This document shows positions 51,359 to 59,231 of a stretch of DNA of 64,000 bases, piece after piece. The notes below the pieces were generated by a model. That model searched no databases. It was not told where the DNA came from and saw only the letters and a program-made list of their open reading frames with translations. A program made the position numbers and the translations under genes. Origin of the DNA: JAVVHH01 sp965276815 (GTDB lineage Bacteria; Pseudomonadota; Alphaproteobacteria; Acetobacterales; Acetobacteraceae); the NCBI GenBank assembly GCA_965276815.1, contig CBDIBE010000011.1, positions 248,001 through 312,000 of the forward strand. The letters are read 5' to 3'. Numbering within the stretch: position 1 is the stretch's first letter; each line of letters begins with the position of its first letter.

Positions 51359-52959
51359 CCAGCGACCCTCACCCAATCCTCTCCCTTCGGGTCCCACCGG
51401 GAGAAGGCCGGGGTGAGGGTTTAGACAAAGTGACCCTCGGCCTGCTCTGGGACCGGCTCATCTCGATCAGCGACGAGATCGTCGAGACGCTCGTGCGCAC
51501 CTCGTTCTCGACCATCGTGCGCGAGGGCTACGACCTCTCGGTCATGCTGTTCGACCGGACCGGCGAAATGATGGTGCAGGGCACGCGCTCGATCCCTGTC
51601 TTCATCGGCACCGCGCCGGACACTCTCGCCTTCATGCTGGAGAAATTCCCGCCCGCGACGCTGGCGCCGGGCGACGTGGTGATCAGCAACGATCCGATGA
51701 AGGGCACCGGCCACCTGTTCGACATCGCCGTCATGCGCCCGGTGTTTCGGGAGCGCGCCCTGGCCGGATACGTGATGAGCATCACGCATCTGCCCGATAT
51801 CGGCGGGATGGGGTTCTCGGCGGCGGCGACGGAGATGTTCCACGAAGGCCTGCGCCTGCCGGTCTGCAAGCTGTACGAGGCCGGTCGCATCAATCAGTTC
51901 GTGGCCGAGCTGATCCGGCTGAACGTACGGGTGCCCGAGCAGGTCATGGGCGACATACTGGCCGGCGTGAGCTGCTGCGAGGTTGGCGCGGCGCAACTGC
52001 TCGACTTCATGGACGAATACGCCATCCCCGACCTCGTCCTGCTGTCCGCAGCGATCCGCGCGCAGTCGGAACGGGCGATGCGGGACCGGATCCGCACAAT
52101 TCCGGACGGGACCTATCGCAACCGGATCGAGTTCGAAGGCATTGACGGTCCGCTGCACCTGGAATGCGCCGTCGAGAAGCGCGGAGACGGGCTGTCGATC
52201 GACTTCGCCGGCTCCTCTGGCGCCGTGCGGGGCGGCATCAACGTGCCGTTCTGCTACGCACGGGCGATGGCGCTGCACGCGATCAAGTGCCTGACGGCGC
52301 CGACCATTCCCAACAATAGCGGCTCGACGGCGCCGATTGCCGTCTCGGCGCCGCCAGGCTGCATCCTGAACGCACTGCCGCCGGCGGCGACCGCGGGGCG
52401 CCACGTGGTCGGCCACTTCGTCAACGGCCTGATCTACGGCGCGCTCGCCGAGGCGATGCCGGAGCAGGTCCAGGCGGATTGCGGCATGATCAACATTCTG
52501 ACGTTTCAGGGCACCCACCCGGACGGTCGCGAGATCTCGACGCTGTATTTCGCCGCCGGCGGCTTCGGCGCGATGCACGGCCTCGACGGCTATCCGACGC
52601 TGCCGGGACCCTCCAACATGGGTTGTGTCCCTACAGAAGTCTGGGAGAGCCGGACCGGAATTACCGTGCTTTCGAAACGCTTCCGCCAAGGCTCCGGCGG
52701 GGATGGGCGATGGCGCGGCGGCATGGGACAGGAAATCGTGCTCCGCAACGACACCGGGCACTTGCTGACCGTGTTCTCCATGGCCAACCGAACCCAGTTC
52801 CCCGCGCGCGGCCTGCGCGGCGGCGGCAACGGGGCGCTGCGCGAGCATCGGGTGAACGGCGTGACGGTAGACCCGAAGGGGCGGCACGTGCTGCAACCCG
52901 GCGACGTGTTCGTAACACTTGAGGCCGGCGGCGGCGGAATGGGCGGGCTGCGCCAGTAA
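51355..52959 (+). CDS. hyuB: Hydantoinase/oxoprolinase subunit B with repeat-derived N-terminal insert
   Basis: A 534-residue subunit B partner. TLGLLWDRLISISDEIVETLVRTSFSTIVREGYDLSVMLFDRTG is the normal Hydant_B N-terminus, and ISNDPMKGTGHLFDIAVMRPVF and FAGSSGAVRGGINVPFCYARA are typical. ATG 51355 overlaps the hyuA stop by 4 bases. Residues 4-22 (DPHPILSLRVPPGEGRGEG) are not part of the family and are translated from a palindromic repeat (51365-51420), while the true family sequence begins at about residue 23. The insert is in frame and probably tolerated as an N-terminal tail. Confidence 0.88.
   Translation: MTSDPHPILSLRVPPGEGRGEGLDKVTLGLLWDRLISISDEIVETLVRTSFSTIVREGYDLSVMLFDRTGEMMVQGTRSIPVFIGTAPDTLAFMLEKFPPATLAPGDVVISNDPMKGTGHLFDIAVMRPVFRERALAGYVMSITHLPDIGGMGFSAAATEMFHEGLRLPVCKLYEAGRINQFVAELIRLNVRVPEQVMGDILAGVSCCEVGAAQLLDFMDEYAIPDLVLLSAAIRAQSERAMRDRIRTIPDGTYRNRIEFEGIDGPLHLECAVEKRGDGLSIDFAGSSGAVRGGINVPFCYARAMALHAIKCLTAPTIPNNSGSTAPIAVSAPPGCILNALPPAATAGRHVVGHFVNGLIYGALAEAMPEQVQADCGMINILTFQGTHPDGREISTLYFAAGGFGAMHGLDGYPTLPGPSNMGCVPTEVWESRTGITVLSKRFRQGSGGDGRWRGGMGQEIVLRNDTGHLLTVFSMANRTQFPARGLRGGGNGALREHRVNGVTVDPKGRHVLQPGDVFVTLEAGGGGMGGLRQ
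51365..51420. repeat. Dispersed palindromic repeat inserted in the hyuB coding region
   Basis: ACCCTCACCC (51365-51374) and GGGTGAGGGT (51411-51420) are perfect 10-base arms, with an inner TCTCCC / GGGAGA pair. It shares its core with 28045-28082 (intergenic) and 63128-63142 (inside cobG). It is read in frame as hyuB residues about 4-22. Confidence 0.75.
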
Positions 52960-52977
52960 AACCACCCCGACCAAGGG

Positions 52978-54006
52978 CTAACCACCCAAGCTGACACCCG
53001 CCTGAAGGGTGCCAGCACACAAGGCGTTGCGCAGCCGGTCCCAGCCCGCCTCCCCGTCCGGAAGGCCGAAGCGCAGCCAATTCGGTTGGGCCGAAAAGCG
53101 CCTGCAGAAGACCCCGGCCGCGCCAAGTCGCAAAAACAGCTCCGGCGCATCAGGTCTCTCTGCGAGCCGGAACAACCGCGTCCCCCCAACCACCCGCAAC
53201 CCTGCGCCCGCGAGCAGAAGGTCGAGCCGATCCGCATCACGCGCGAGCCGTGCCGCCGTCTGCACCGCCCAGGCCCGGTCCGCCAGCGCCCGGCGGCCAA
53301 TCTCCACCGCCGGCCCCGACACCGCCCAGGGACCAAGCGCCGAACGGATCCGCGCCGCGGTAACCGCATTGGCCAGCGCAAAGCCAAGACGCATGCCGGC
53401 GAGCCCGTAGGCCTTGCCGAAAGAGCGCAGCACCACGATCGAGGCATGTGGCAGAAACGGAGCCACGCTGATCCCCGCCTCGAAATCCGCGAACGCCTCG
53501 TCCACGATCAACAGCCTCACCCGGTCCGCCAGCGCCACGAGATCAGCGGCGGCGATGCGCCGGCCATCCGGATTATTCGGATTGCACACAATCGCACAGT
53601 CCACGCCTTCGGCGGTTGTGGACTCGATCACGCTCGCGCCGGCCGAGCGCCAGGCATGCGCATGCTCGGCATAAGTCGGGCTAAGCACGGTCACGCGCGC
53701 CTGCGGCAGCAGCAGCGGCAACAGGCTGATCAGGATCTGCGTCCCCGGCGCCGCGACCACCATGTCCGGCCCGGCCACGCCATACGTGCGCGCGGCCACC
53801 GCCTCCAATTCGCCGATCGCCTGCGGATCGGGCAGGCGGGTGAACGCCTCCTTCGGGATGCCCTCGATGGGATACGGCACCGGGTTGATGCCGGTGGAAA
53901 GATCGACGACCGGCTCCGGCGCCCCCGCAAACAGCAGCCGCGCCTCCGTCAGGCTCCCACCATGGGCGATAGACGTGCTAGCCGTCGTCTGATCCTGCAA
54001 CCGCAC
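52978..54006 (-). CDS. cobC: L-threonine-O-3-phosphate decarboxylase (aminotransferase fold)
   Basis: A 342-residue pyridoxal-phosphate protein of fold type I. SIAHGGSLTEARLLFAGAPEPVVDLSTGINPVPYPI is the usual CobC/CobD start. VCNPNNPDGRRIAA and LIVDEAFADFEAG flank the cofactor pocket, and LRSFGKAYGLAGMRLGFALA holds the Schiff-base Lys. It makes aminopropanol phosphate for the cobalamin lower ligand. GTG 54006 is the chosen start; TTG 54000 has the better ribosome-site spacing (AGGAG) and would be two residues shorter. It is called CobC in the Pseudomonas denitrificans system and CobD in Salmonella. Confidence 0.87.
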   Translation of the reverse strand: MRLQDQTTASTSIAHGGSLTEARLLFAGAPEPVVDLSTGINPVPYPIEGIPKEAFTRLPDPQAIGELEAVAARTYGVAGPDMVVAAPGTQILISLLPLLLPQARVTVLSPTYAEHAHAWRSAGASVIESTTAEGVDCAIVCNPNNPDGRRIAAADLVALADRVRLLIVDEAFADFEAGISVAPFLPHASIVVLRSFGKAYGLAGMRLGFALANAVTAARIRSALGPWAVSGPAVEIGRRALADRAWAVQTAARLARDADRLDLLLAGAGLRVVGGTRLFRLAERPDAPELFLRLGAAGVFCRRFSAQPNWLRFGLPDGEAGWDRLRNALCAGTLQAGVSLGG

Positions 54007-54035
54007 CTCTCCTGACTCCCTCGCCCAACCTCGCC

Positions 54036-54962
54036 ATGACAGCCGGCGCGCTCGCGATCGAAGCCGTATTCGGCTACCCGGACGCGCTGTTCCGGGCAAT
54101 CCGGCATCCCGTCGTCTGGATCGGCGCCGCATTTTCCTATGTGGACCGAAACCTCAACCGGCCTGGCCCGGCGAGGCGCGTTTTCGGCACCCTATCCCTG
54201 CTTGCCGTCCTGACCGTCGTCTGCGTCCTGGCCTGGGCCCTGCAATCCCTCCTCCTGCCCCAGCCCGGCGGCGTCCTCATCCTCGCCATCCTGGCCAGCA
54301 CCCTCCCGGCCCAGCGCAGCCTCTACCGCCATGTCCGCGCAGTCGCCGACGCGCTGGAAACTGGCGGAGTGGCGGCCGGGCGCGTCGCCGTCGCCCATAT
54401 CGTCGGCCGCGACCCGGACCGGCTCGACCAGGCCGGAATCGTCCGCGCCGCGATCGAAAGCCTTGCCGAAAACTTCTCCGACGGCATCGTCGCGCCCGCC
54501 TTCTGGGGCGCCGTGCTCGGCCTGCCCGGCATGGCCGCCTACAAAGCCATCAACACCGCCGATAGCATGCTCGGTCACCGGACCGAGCGGCACGAGGAAT
54601 TTGGCTGGGCCTCGGCCCGGCTGGACGACCTGGTCAACCTGCCCGCCTCGCGCCTGGCCGCGCTTTTCCTCATTCTCGCGTCCCTGAGCGGGGCCGCGAT
54701 CCGGGCCGTGCTCCGCGACGCCAGGCGTCACCGCTCGCCGAACGCAGGCTGGCCCGAGGCCGCCATGGCCGGCGCGCTCGGGCTGCGGCTCGCCGGGCCG
54801 CGCGTGTATCACGGCATGCGGGTCGAAGATTCCTGGATGGGAGACGGCAGCGCCGATCCCACGCCGTCCGACCTCCGCCGCGCGCTCGCCCTCTACTGCC
54901 GCGCCTGCGCCATCCAATTCGCCGCGATCCTGGTCGCGCTGTTGCTCACCTGGCCAGGCTGA
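54036..54962 (+). CDS. cbiB: Adenosylcobinamide-phosphate synthase
   Basis: A 308-residue membrane enzyme attaching aminopropanol (phosphate) to adenosylcobyric acid. Family marks are HPVVWIGAAFSYVDRNLNRPG, VGRDPDRLDQAGIVRAAIESLAENFSDGIVAPAFWGAVLGLPGMAAYKAINTADSMLGHR and a C-terminal GALGLRLAGPRVYHGMRVEDSWMGDG. It has four to five spans. It diverges from cobC with only 29 bases between starts and converges on cobQ with a 17-base overlap, so its promoter must lie within cobC or in the tiny gap. It is called CobD in P. denitrificans. Confidence 0.9.
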   Translation: MTAGALAIEAVFGYPDALFRAIRHPVVWIGAAFSYVDRNLNRPGPARRVFGTLSLLAVLTVVCVLAWALQSLLLPQPGGVLILAILASTLPAQRSLYRHVRAVADALETGGVAAGRVAVAHIVGRDPDRLDQAGIVRAAIESLAENFSDGIVAPAFWGAVLGLPGMAAYKAINTADSMLGHRTERHEEFGWASARLDDLVNLPASRLAALFLILASLSGAAIRAVLRDARRHRSPNAGWPEAAMAGALGLRLAGPRVYHGMRVEDSWMGDGSADPTPSDLRRALALYCRACAIQFAAILVALLLTWPG

Positions 54963-56391
54963 GCAGCCGATCGATCGCCATATGGCGCTCGAGATGCGCG
55001 GCCAGCGCGTCCAAGGCCGCCTCAATCTCGGCCTCATGATGCCGGGCCGCCGGCTCGGCGCCGAGAGCGCGCAGGATGGAGGCCCGCGCCGGGTCCGATC
55101 CGAACAGGCCGTGCACATAGGTTCCGGCCACGCGCCCGCACTCGGACACTGCCCCGTCCGTCCGTCCGTCATCAAAGGTCAGGAACGGCGCCATTGTGCC
55201 GGTCGTAACGCCCATATGCATCTCATACCCGGTGAACCGCGCCCCGCTCGTGAGCGCCCCCGCCACCGGCTGCAGCCGCTTCTCCCGCGTCAGCACCGTG
55301 TCCACCGCCAGCAGCCCCAGCCCGGCCGCCACCCCCGCCTCGCCCTCGATCCCCTCCGGATCGGCGACGCTGCGACCCAGCATCTGATACCCGCCGCACA
55401 GGCCGAGCACCCGCCCGCCGCGCCGCACATGGGCAACGAGATCGCCCTCCCACCCCTCCGCCCGCAGCACCGCCAAATCGGCGATCGTGGTCTTCGACCC
55501 CGCCAGGATCACCAGCCGGCAATCGCCCGGCAGTGGCGCACCGCGCGGCAGCAGCAACAAGTCGAGGTCCGGCTCCTCGCGCAGCGGGTCCAAATCGTCG
55601 AAATTCGCGATCCCCGGCAGCAATGGCACCGCAACCCGCACGCGCCCGCCCCGACCCGGTGACGCCACCAAATCCGCAGCATCCTCCGCCGGCAGACGCG
55701 CGACCTCGGCGCAATGCGGCACCAGCCCCAGCGCCTCCCAGCCAGTGCGCCGCGCAACCTCGCGCATGCCATCGGCGAACAGCGACAGATCGCCCCGCAT
55801 CCGGTTGACCACGAACCCGCACACCAGCGCGGCGTCCTCGGGGTCCAAAACGGCATGCGTGCCGACGAGGCTGGCGATCACCCCGCCGCGGTCGATATCG
55901 CCCACCACGACCACCGGCGTCTCCGTCGCCCGCGCAAACCCCATATTGGCAATGTCGCCCGCCCGCAGGTTGATCTCCGAGGCGCTGCCGGCGCCCTCCA
56001 CCAACACCAACTCGGCCTCCGAGCCGATAAGCGCAAAACTCTGAAGCACATAGGGCATCAGCGTCGGTTTCAGCCGCTGATATTCTCGCGCCCGCGCATT
56101 CCCGAACACCCGCCCCTGCACCACTAGCTGCGCGCCGACCTCGCTCTGCGGCTTCAGCAGCACCGGGTTCATGTGCACGCTCGCCGCCACCCCCGCCGCC
56201 CGCGCCTGCAATTCCTGCGCCCGCCCGATCTCGCCCCCGCCGGCCAGCGCGGCCGCATTGTTCGACATGTTCTGCGGCTTAAACGGCGCCACCTTGATGC
56301 CCCGCCGCAAGCACGCCCGCGCCAGCCCGGCCACCAGGATCGACTTGCCCACGCTCGACCCGGTGCCCTGCAGCATGATCGCGCGCGCCAT
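54946..56391 (-). CDS. cobQ: Cobyric acid synthase
   Basis: A 481-residue glutamine amidotransferase amidating adenosylcobyrinate a,c-diamide at four side chains. The N-terminal ATPase domain has MLQGTGSSVGKSILVAGLARA (P-loop-like) and FKPQNMSNNAA. GAGSASEINLRAGDIANMGFA is typical of CobQ. The C-terminal class I-like amidotransferase domain has the nucleophile in GLCGGYQMLGRS and the catalytic His in AGTYVHGLFG. I start at ATG 56391, sharing a base with the cobO stop; the longer upstream frame is a cobO shadow. Length fits the family (about 480-510). Confidence 0.94.
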   Translation of the reverse strand: MARAIMLQGTGSSVGKSILVAGLARACLRRGIKVAPFKPQNMSNNAAALAGGGEIGRAQELQARAAGVAASVHMNPVLLKPQSEVGAQLVVQGRVFGNARAREYQRLKPTLMPYVLQSFALIGSEAELVLVEGAGSASEINLRAGDIANMGFARATETPVVVVGDIDRGGVIASLVGTHAVLDPEDAALVCGFVVNRMRGDLSLFADGMREVARRTGWEALGLVPHCAEVARLPAEDAADLVASPGRGGRVRVAVPLLPGIANFDDLDPLREEPDLDLLLLPRGAPLPGDCRLVILAGSKTTIADLAVLRAEGWEGDLVAHVRRGGRVLGLCGGYQMLGRSVADPEGIEGEAGVAAGLGLLAVDTVLTREKRLQPVAGALTSGARFTGYEMHMGVTTGTMAPFLTFDDGRTDGAVSECGRVAGTYVHGLFGSDPARASILRALGAEPAARHHEAEIEAALDALAAHLERHMAIDRLLSLAR

Positions 56392-56996
56392 CAGAACTCG
56401 ATCCCCTCCTGCGCCTTGACTCCCGCAGCGAAATGATGTTTTATCGATATCATCTCGGTCACCAGATCGGCGGCCTCGATCAGCGCCGGCCGCGCATTGC
56501 GCCCGGTGATGACCACATGCAGCGACACGGGCCTTGCCGCGAGCGCCGCCACCACCTCCTCGACCGACAGGTAATCGTAGCGCAGCGCCACGTTCAGCTC
56601 GTCGAGCACGAGCAGCGCGAGCGCCTCGTCGCGCATCAATTCTAGGCTCTTCTCCCAAGCCCGGCGGCAAGCGGCCACGTCGCGCGCACGGTCCTGCGTC
56701 TCCCAGGTGAACCCCTCGCCCATCGTGTGCCAAGCGACCAGATCGCCGCCGAGCCGCTCCAGCACGCTACGCTCGCCGGTGGACCAGGCGCCCTTGATGA
56801 ACTGCACCACGGCCGTCCGCCGCCCATGCCCGATCATCCGCAGCAGCAGGCCGAAAGCGGCCGTGCTCTTGCCCTTGCCCGGCCCGGTATGGACGATCAG
56901 CAGGCCTTTTTCCGTGATCGTCTTGCTCGCCACCTCGGCGTCCTGCACCTCCTTGCGCCGGGCCATCTTCGCCTGGTGCCGTTCCGCCTCGCTCAT
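56391..56996 (-). CDS. cobO: Cob(I)yrinic acid a,c-diamide adenosyltransferase
   Basis: A 201-residue enzyme that transfers the 5'-deoxyadenosyl group of ATP to the corrinoid cobalt. HTGPGKGKSTAAFGLLLRMIGHGRRTAVVQFIKG contains the P-loop (residues 38-45), and LLVLDELNVALRYDYLSVEEVVAAL and VVITGRNARPALIEAADLVTEM are hallmark BtuR/CobO sequences. The N-terminal 30 residues are charged and typical. It lies between cobP (4-base overlap) and cobQ (shared base) in the same minus-strand unit. Confidence 0.94.
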   Translation of the reverse strand: MSEAERHQAKMARRKEVQDAEVASKTITEKGLLIVHTGPGKGKSTAAFGLLLRMIGHGRRTAVVQFIKGAWSTGERSVLERLGGDLVAWHTMGEGFTWETQDRARDVAACRRAWEKSLELMRDEALALLVLDELNVALRYDYLSVEEVVAALAARPVSLHVVITGRNARPALIEAADLVTEMISIKHHFAAGVKAQEGIEF

Positions 56997-57484
56997 TTGA
57001 TCCTCACCGGTATGCCCGCCACCACCAGCACCACCGCGTCCGCCCGCTCCGCGATGCGCTGATTAAGCCGCCCCGCCTCGTCGCGAAACCGCCGCGCCAG
57101 CGCGTTGCCGGGCACGATCCCGAACCCGATCTCGTTGGCCACTAACACGGTCGGCGCCACCCGCGCTTCGAGTGCCGCCTCGAGTGCGTCGCTCGCCGCC
57201 GGAATGTCGTGCTCACCGAGCAATAGGTTGCTCAGCCACAGCGTCAGACAATCCACCAGCACCGCCCGATTTCCCGCTCCGCGCAGCGCCGCCGCCACAT
57301 TGAGCGGCGCTTCGACCGTTTCCCACCCCTCCCGCGCCGCCCGGTGCGCCGCAATTCGCTCGCGCATCTCTTCGTCGAGCGCCTCGGCCGTCGCCACATA
57401 AACGCGCGGTCCCACGACCAGCGACTCCGCGTGCCGGCTCTTGCCAGATCGCGCGCCGCCCAGGACCAGGGTGAGTTCGGACAA
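56993..57484 (-). CDS. cobP: Adenosylcobinamide kinase/guanylyltransferase
   Basis: A 163-residue bifunctional enzyme that phosphorylates adenosylcobinamide and then adds GMP. It has P-loop GGARSGKS (residues 9-16), RVYVATAEALDEEMRERIAAHRAAR, VLVDCLTLWLSNLL and VLVANEIGFGIVPGNALARRFRDEAGRLNQRIAE. No ATG is available; TTG 57484 is the first start giving the normal N-terminus (SELTLVLGG). It is slightly short for the family (usually about 170-190). It is the first gene of the cobP-cobO-cobQ unit; the riboswitch on the opposite strand begins 54 bases away. Confidence 0.88.
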   Translation of the reverse strand: MSELTLVLGGARSGKSRHAESLVVGPRVYVATAEALDEEMRERIAAHRAAREGWETVEAPLNVAAALRGAGNRAVLVDCLTLWLSNLLLGEHDIPAASDALEAALEARVAPTVLVANEIGFGIVPGNALARRFRDEAGRLNQRIAERADAVVLVVAGIPVRIK

Positions 57485-57537
57485 TGGCGGGGCTCGCTTT
57501 TTGACGGGTGGGCCGGCGGCGCGTATAGGGCAAGACC

Positions 57538-57698
57538 GATGGTCCTTCCTAATGGAAGGTGAAAAGGGAACGCGGTGCAACGCCGCGGCTGCCCCCGCAA
57601 CTGTAAGCGGAGAGCGGCCCGTCACGATGCCACTGGGGTCATGCCCCCGGGAAGGCAGGCGGGTTGCGTGATATCCGTGAGCCAGGAGACCTGCCATC
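57538..57698 (+). promoter_or_regulatory. Cobalamin riboswitch
   Basis: An adenosylcobalamin-sensing aptamer ahead of the DUF1636-cobW-cobN-cobG-cobH operon. P1 is formed by GATGG (57538-57542) and CCATC (57694-57698). Core conserved blocks are AAGGTGAAAAGGGAA (from 57556), GCCCCCGCAACTGTAAGC (57591-57608), CACTGGGGTCATGCCCC (57631-57647) with GGGAAGGC, and the B12 box GCCAGGAGACCTGCC (57681-57695). About 118 bases separate it from the GTG start, enough for an expression platform. High cobalamin should shut the operon down. Confidence 0.92.
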
Positions 57699-57816
57699 AC
57701 ATCTACAACCGCGAGGCCGGGCGGGGTGCTCCGGTGGCGGCGATGTCTCCGGACGTCGATCCCTCGCTCGCCGCGGGCAAGGGACGGTTGGCACCCAGTT
57801 TGCGAGGGGTCGCCTG

Positions 57817-58188
57817 GTGTCCGAACACGTTCCCAGCCTGCATGTCTGCATCACCTGCCGTGCCGGCCGCGAGCTCGCCGACGGCGAACCGCCGCCCGGG
57901 CAGCTTCTGCACGACGCGGTCGCGGCACTCCTCGAAAACGATGGCCCCGTCTTCCTGCGGGCGGTCTACTGCCTGGCAAGTTGCGAGCGCGGCTGCGCGG
58001 CGGCGATCTCCGCGCCGGGCAAATGGGGCTATTTGCTTGGCGGCCTCTCCGGCGGCATCGCCCCCGACCTGCTCACCTATGGCGCTGCCTACGCTGCCTC
58101 GCGGACAGGGACGGTGATGCCCTCCAAACGCCCAGCCTCGCTCGCCAACGCCGTCCTCGGCCGTTTCCCCACGCAGGAGTTCCCATGA
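57817..58188 (+). CDS. DUF1636 family (2Fe-2S-ferredoxin-like/metal-binding) protein
   Basis: A 123-residue protein starting at GTG 57817 (GAGGGG nine bases upstream). HVCITCRAGRELADGE near the start and RAVYCLASCERGCAAAISAPGKWGYLLGG in the middle supply five Cys in a pattern resembling thioredoxin-like [2Fe-2S] ferredoxins. The family is regularly found beside cobW and cobN in cobalamin operons, and is of unknown function. It may deliver cobalt or electrons for corrin-ring steps. It overlaps cobW by 4 bases. Longer upstream frames pass through the riboswitch and are rejected. Confidence 0.8.
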   Translation: MSEHVPSLHVCITCRAGRELADGEPPPGQLLHDAVAALLENDGPVFLRAVYCLASCERGCAAAISAPGKWGYLLGGLSGGIAPDLLTYGAAYAASRTGTVMPSKRPASLANAVLGRFPTQEFP

Positions 58189-59228
58189 GCGCGAAAATCC
58201 CCGCCACCGTCATCACCGGGTTCCTCGGCGCCGGCAAAACGACGCTGGTCCGCCATCTTCTCGCCAATGCCGGCGGCCGGCGGATTGCGGTCATCGTCAA
58301 CGAGTTCGGCGCGCTCGGGATCGACGGCGAAGTGCTGCGCGCCTGCGGGATCGAAGGCTGCGCGGACGAGGACATCGTCGAGCTCTCCAATGGCTGCCTG
58401 TGCTGCACCGTCGCCGAGGAGTTCCTGCCGACCATGCAGGCGCTGATCGACCGCCCGAACCCGCCCGAGCACATCGTCATTGAGACCAGCGGCCTCGCTT
58501 TGCCCAAACCACTCCTCAAAGCGTTCAACTGGCCCGGCATCCGCTCGCGCGTCACCGTGGACGGGGTGATCGCCGTCGTCGACGCCCCGGCCGCCGCTGC
58601 CGGCCGCTTCGCCGATGACCCGGACGCCGTGGCGCAGCAGCGCGCCGCCGACCCGTCGCTCGACCACGACAACCCGCTCGCCGAGGTCTTCGAAGATCAG
58701 CTCGGCGCCGCCGACCTCGTTGTGCTCAACAAGGCCGACTTGCTCGACGCCGATGCGATGAACCGGCTGCAGGAAACCGTCGGCGCGAGTATCCCGCGCG
58801 CCGTAAAGGTAGTGCATGCGCGCGAAGGCAAGCTCGACCCCTCCATCCTGCTCGGCCTCGGCGCCGCGGCGGAAAGCGACTTGGATGCGCGCCCTTCGCA
58901 CCATGACGCGATGGATGGCGCGCACGAGCACGACGATTTCGACAGTTTTGTCGTCACGCTGCCGGAGATATCGGCGCCCGATGCGCTGGTCGCCGGGTTG
59001 CGAGCGGTGGCCGAGCAGCATGACGTGCTGCGGATGAAGGGATTCGCTTCGGTTCGCGGCAAACCGATGCGGCTGCTCGTGCAGGGCGTCGGCGCCCGCT
59101 TCCGGCAGGAGTTCGACCGCGCCTGGCGACGAGGCGAAACGCGCGAGGGCGGCCTGGTGGTGATCGGCCGGACCGGGATGGACCGCGCCGCGATCGAGGC
59201 TGCTGTCGCTGGCGCCGCTTCGGGCTGA
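58185..59228 (+). CDS. cobW: CobW GTPase, cobalt delivery for cobalamin synthesis
   Basis: A 347-residue G3E P-loop GTPase. It has Walker A GFLGAGKTT (residues 12-20), the metal motif NGCLCCTVAEEFLPTM (C-x-C-C), EDQLGAADLVVLNKADLLD (NKAD guanine motif) and a His-rich loop (ARPSHHDAMDGAHEHDDFD) near residues 240-260. The C-terminus has the CobW_C-like region RMKGFASVRGKPMRLLVQGVGARF. It is thought to load cobalt for the chelatase encoded next. It starts at ATG 58185 inside the DUF1636 stop. Confidence 0.92.
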   Translation: MSAKIPATVITGFLGAGKTTLVRHLLANAGGRRIAVIVNEFGALGIDGEVLRACGIEGCADEDIVELSNGCLCCTVAEEFLPTMQALIDRPNPPEHIVIETSGLALPKPLLKAFNWPGIRSRVTVDGVIAVVDAPAAAAGRFADDPDAVAQQRAADPSLDHDNPLAEVFEDQLGAADLVVLNKADLLDADAMNRLQETVGASIPRAVKVVHAREGKLDPSILLGLGAAAESDLDARPSHHDAMDGAHEHDDFDSFVVTLPEISAPDALVAGLRAVAEQHDVLRMKGFASVRGKPMRLLVQGVGARFRQEFDRAWRRGETREGGLVVIGRTGMDRAAIEAAVAGAASG

Positions 59229-59231
59229 TCC

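Noticed and set aside
51421..52974. A 517-codon minus-strand frame opposite hyuB
   Set aside because: Antisense shadow of a conserved gene in GC-rich DNA; no motif or ribosome site.
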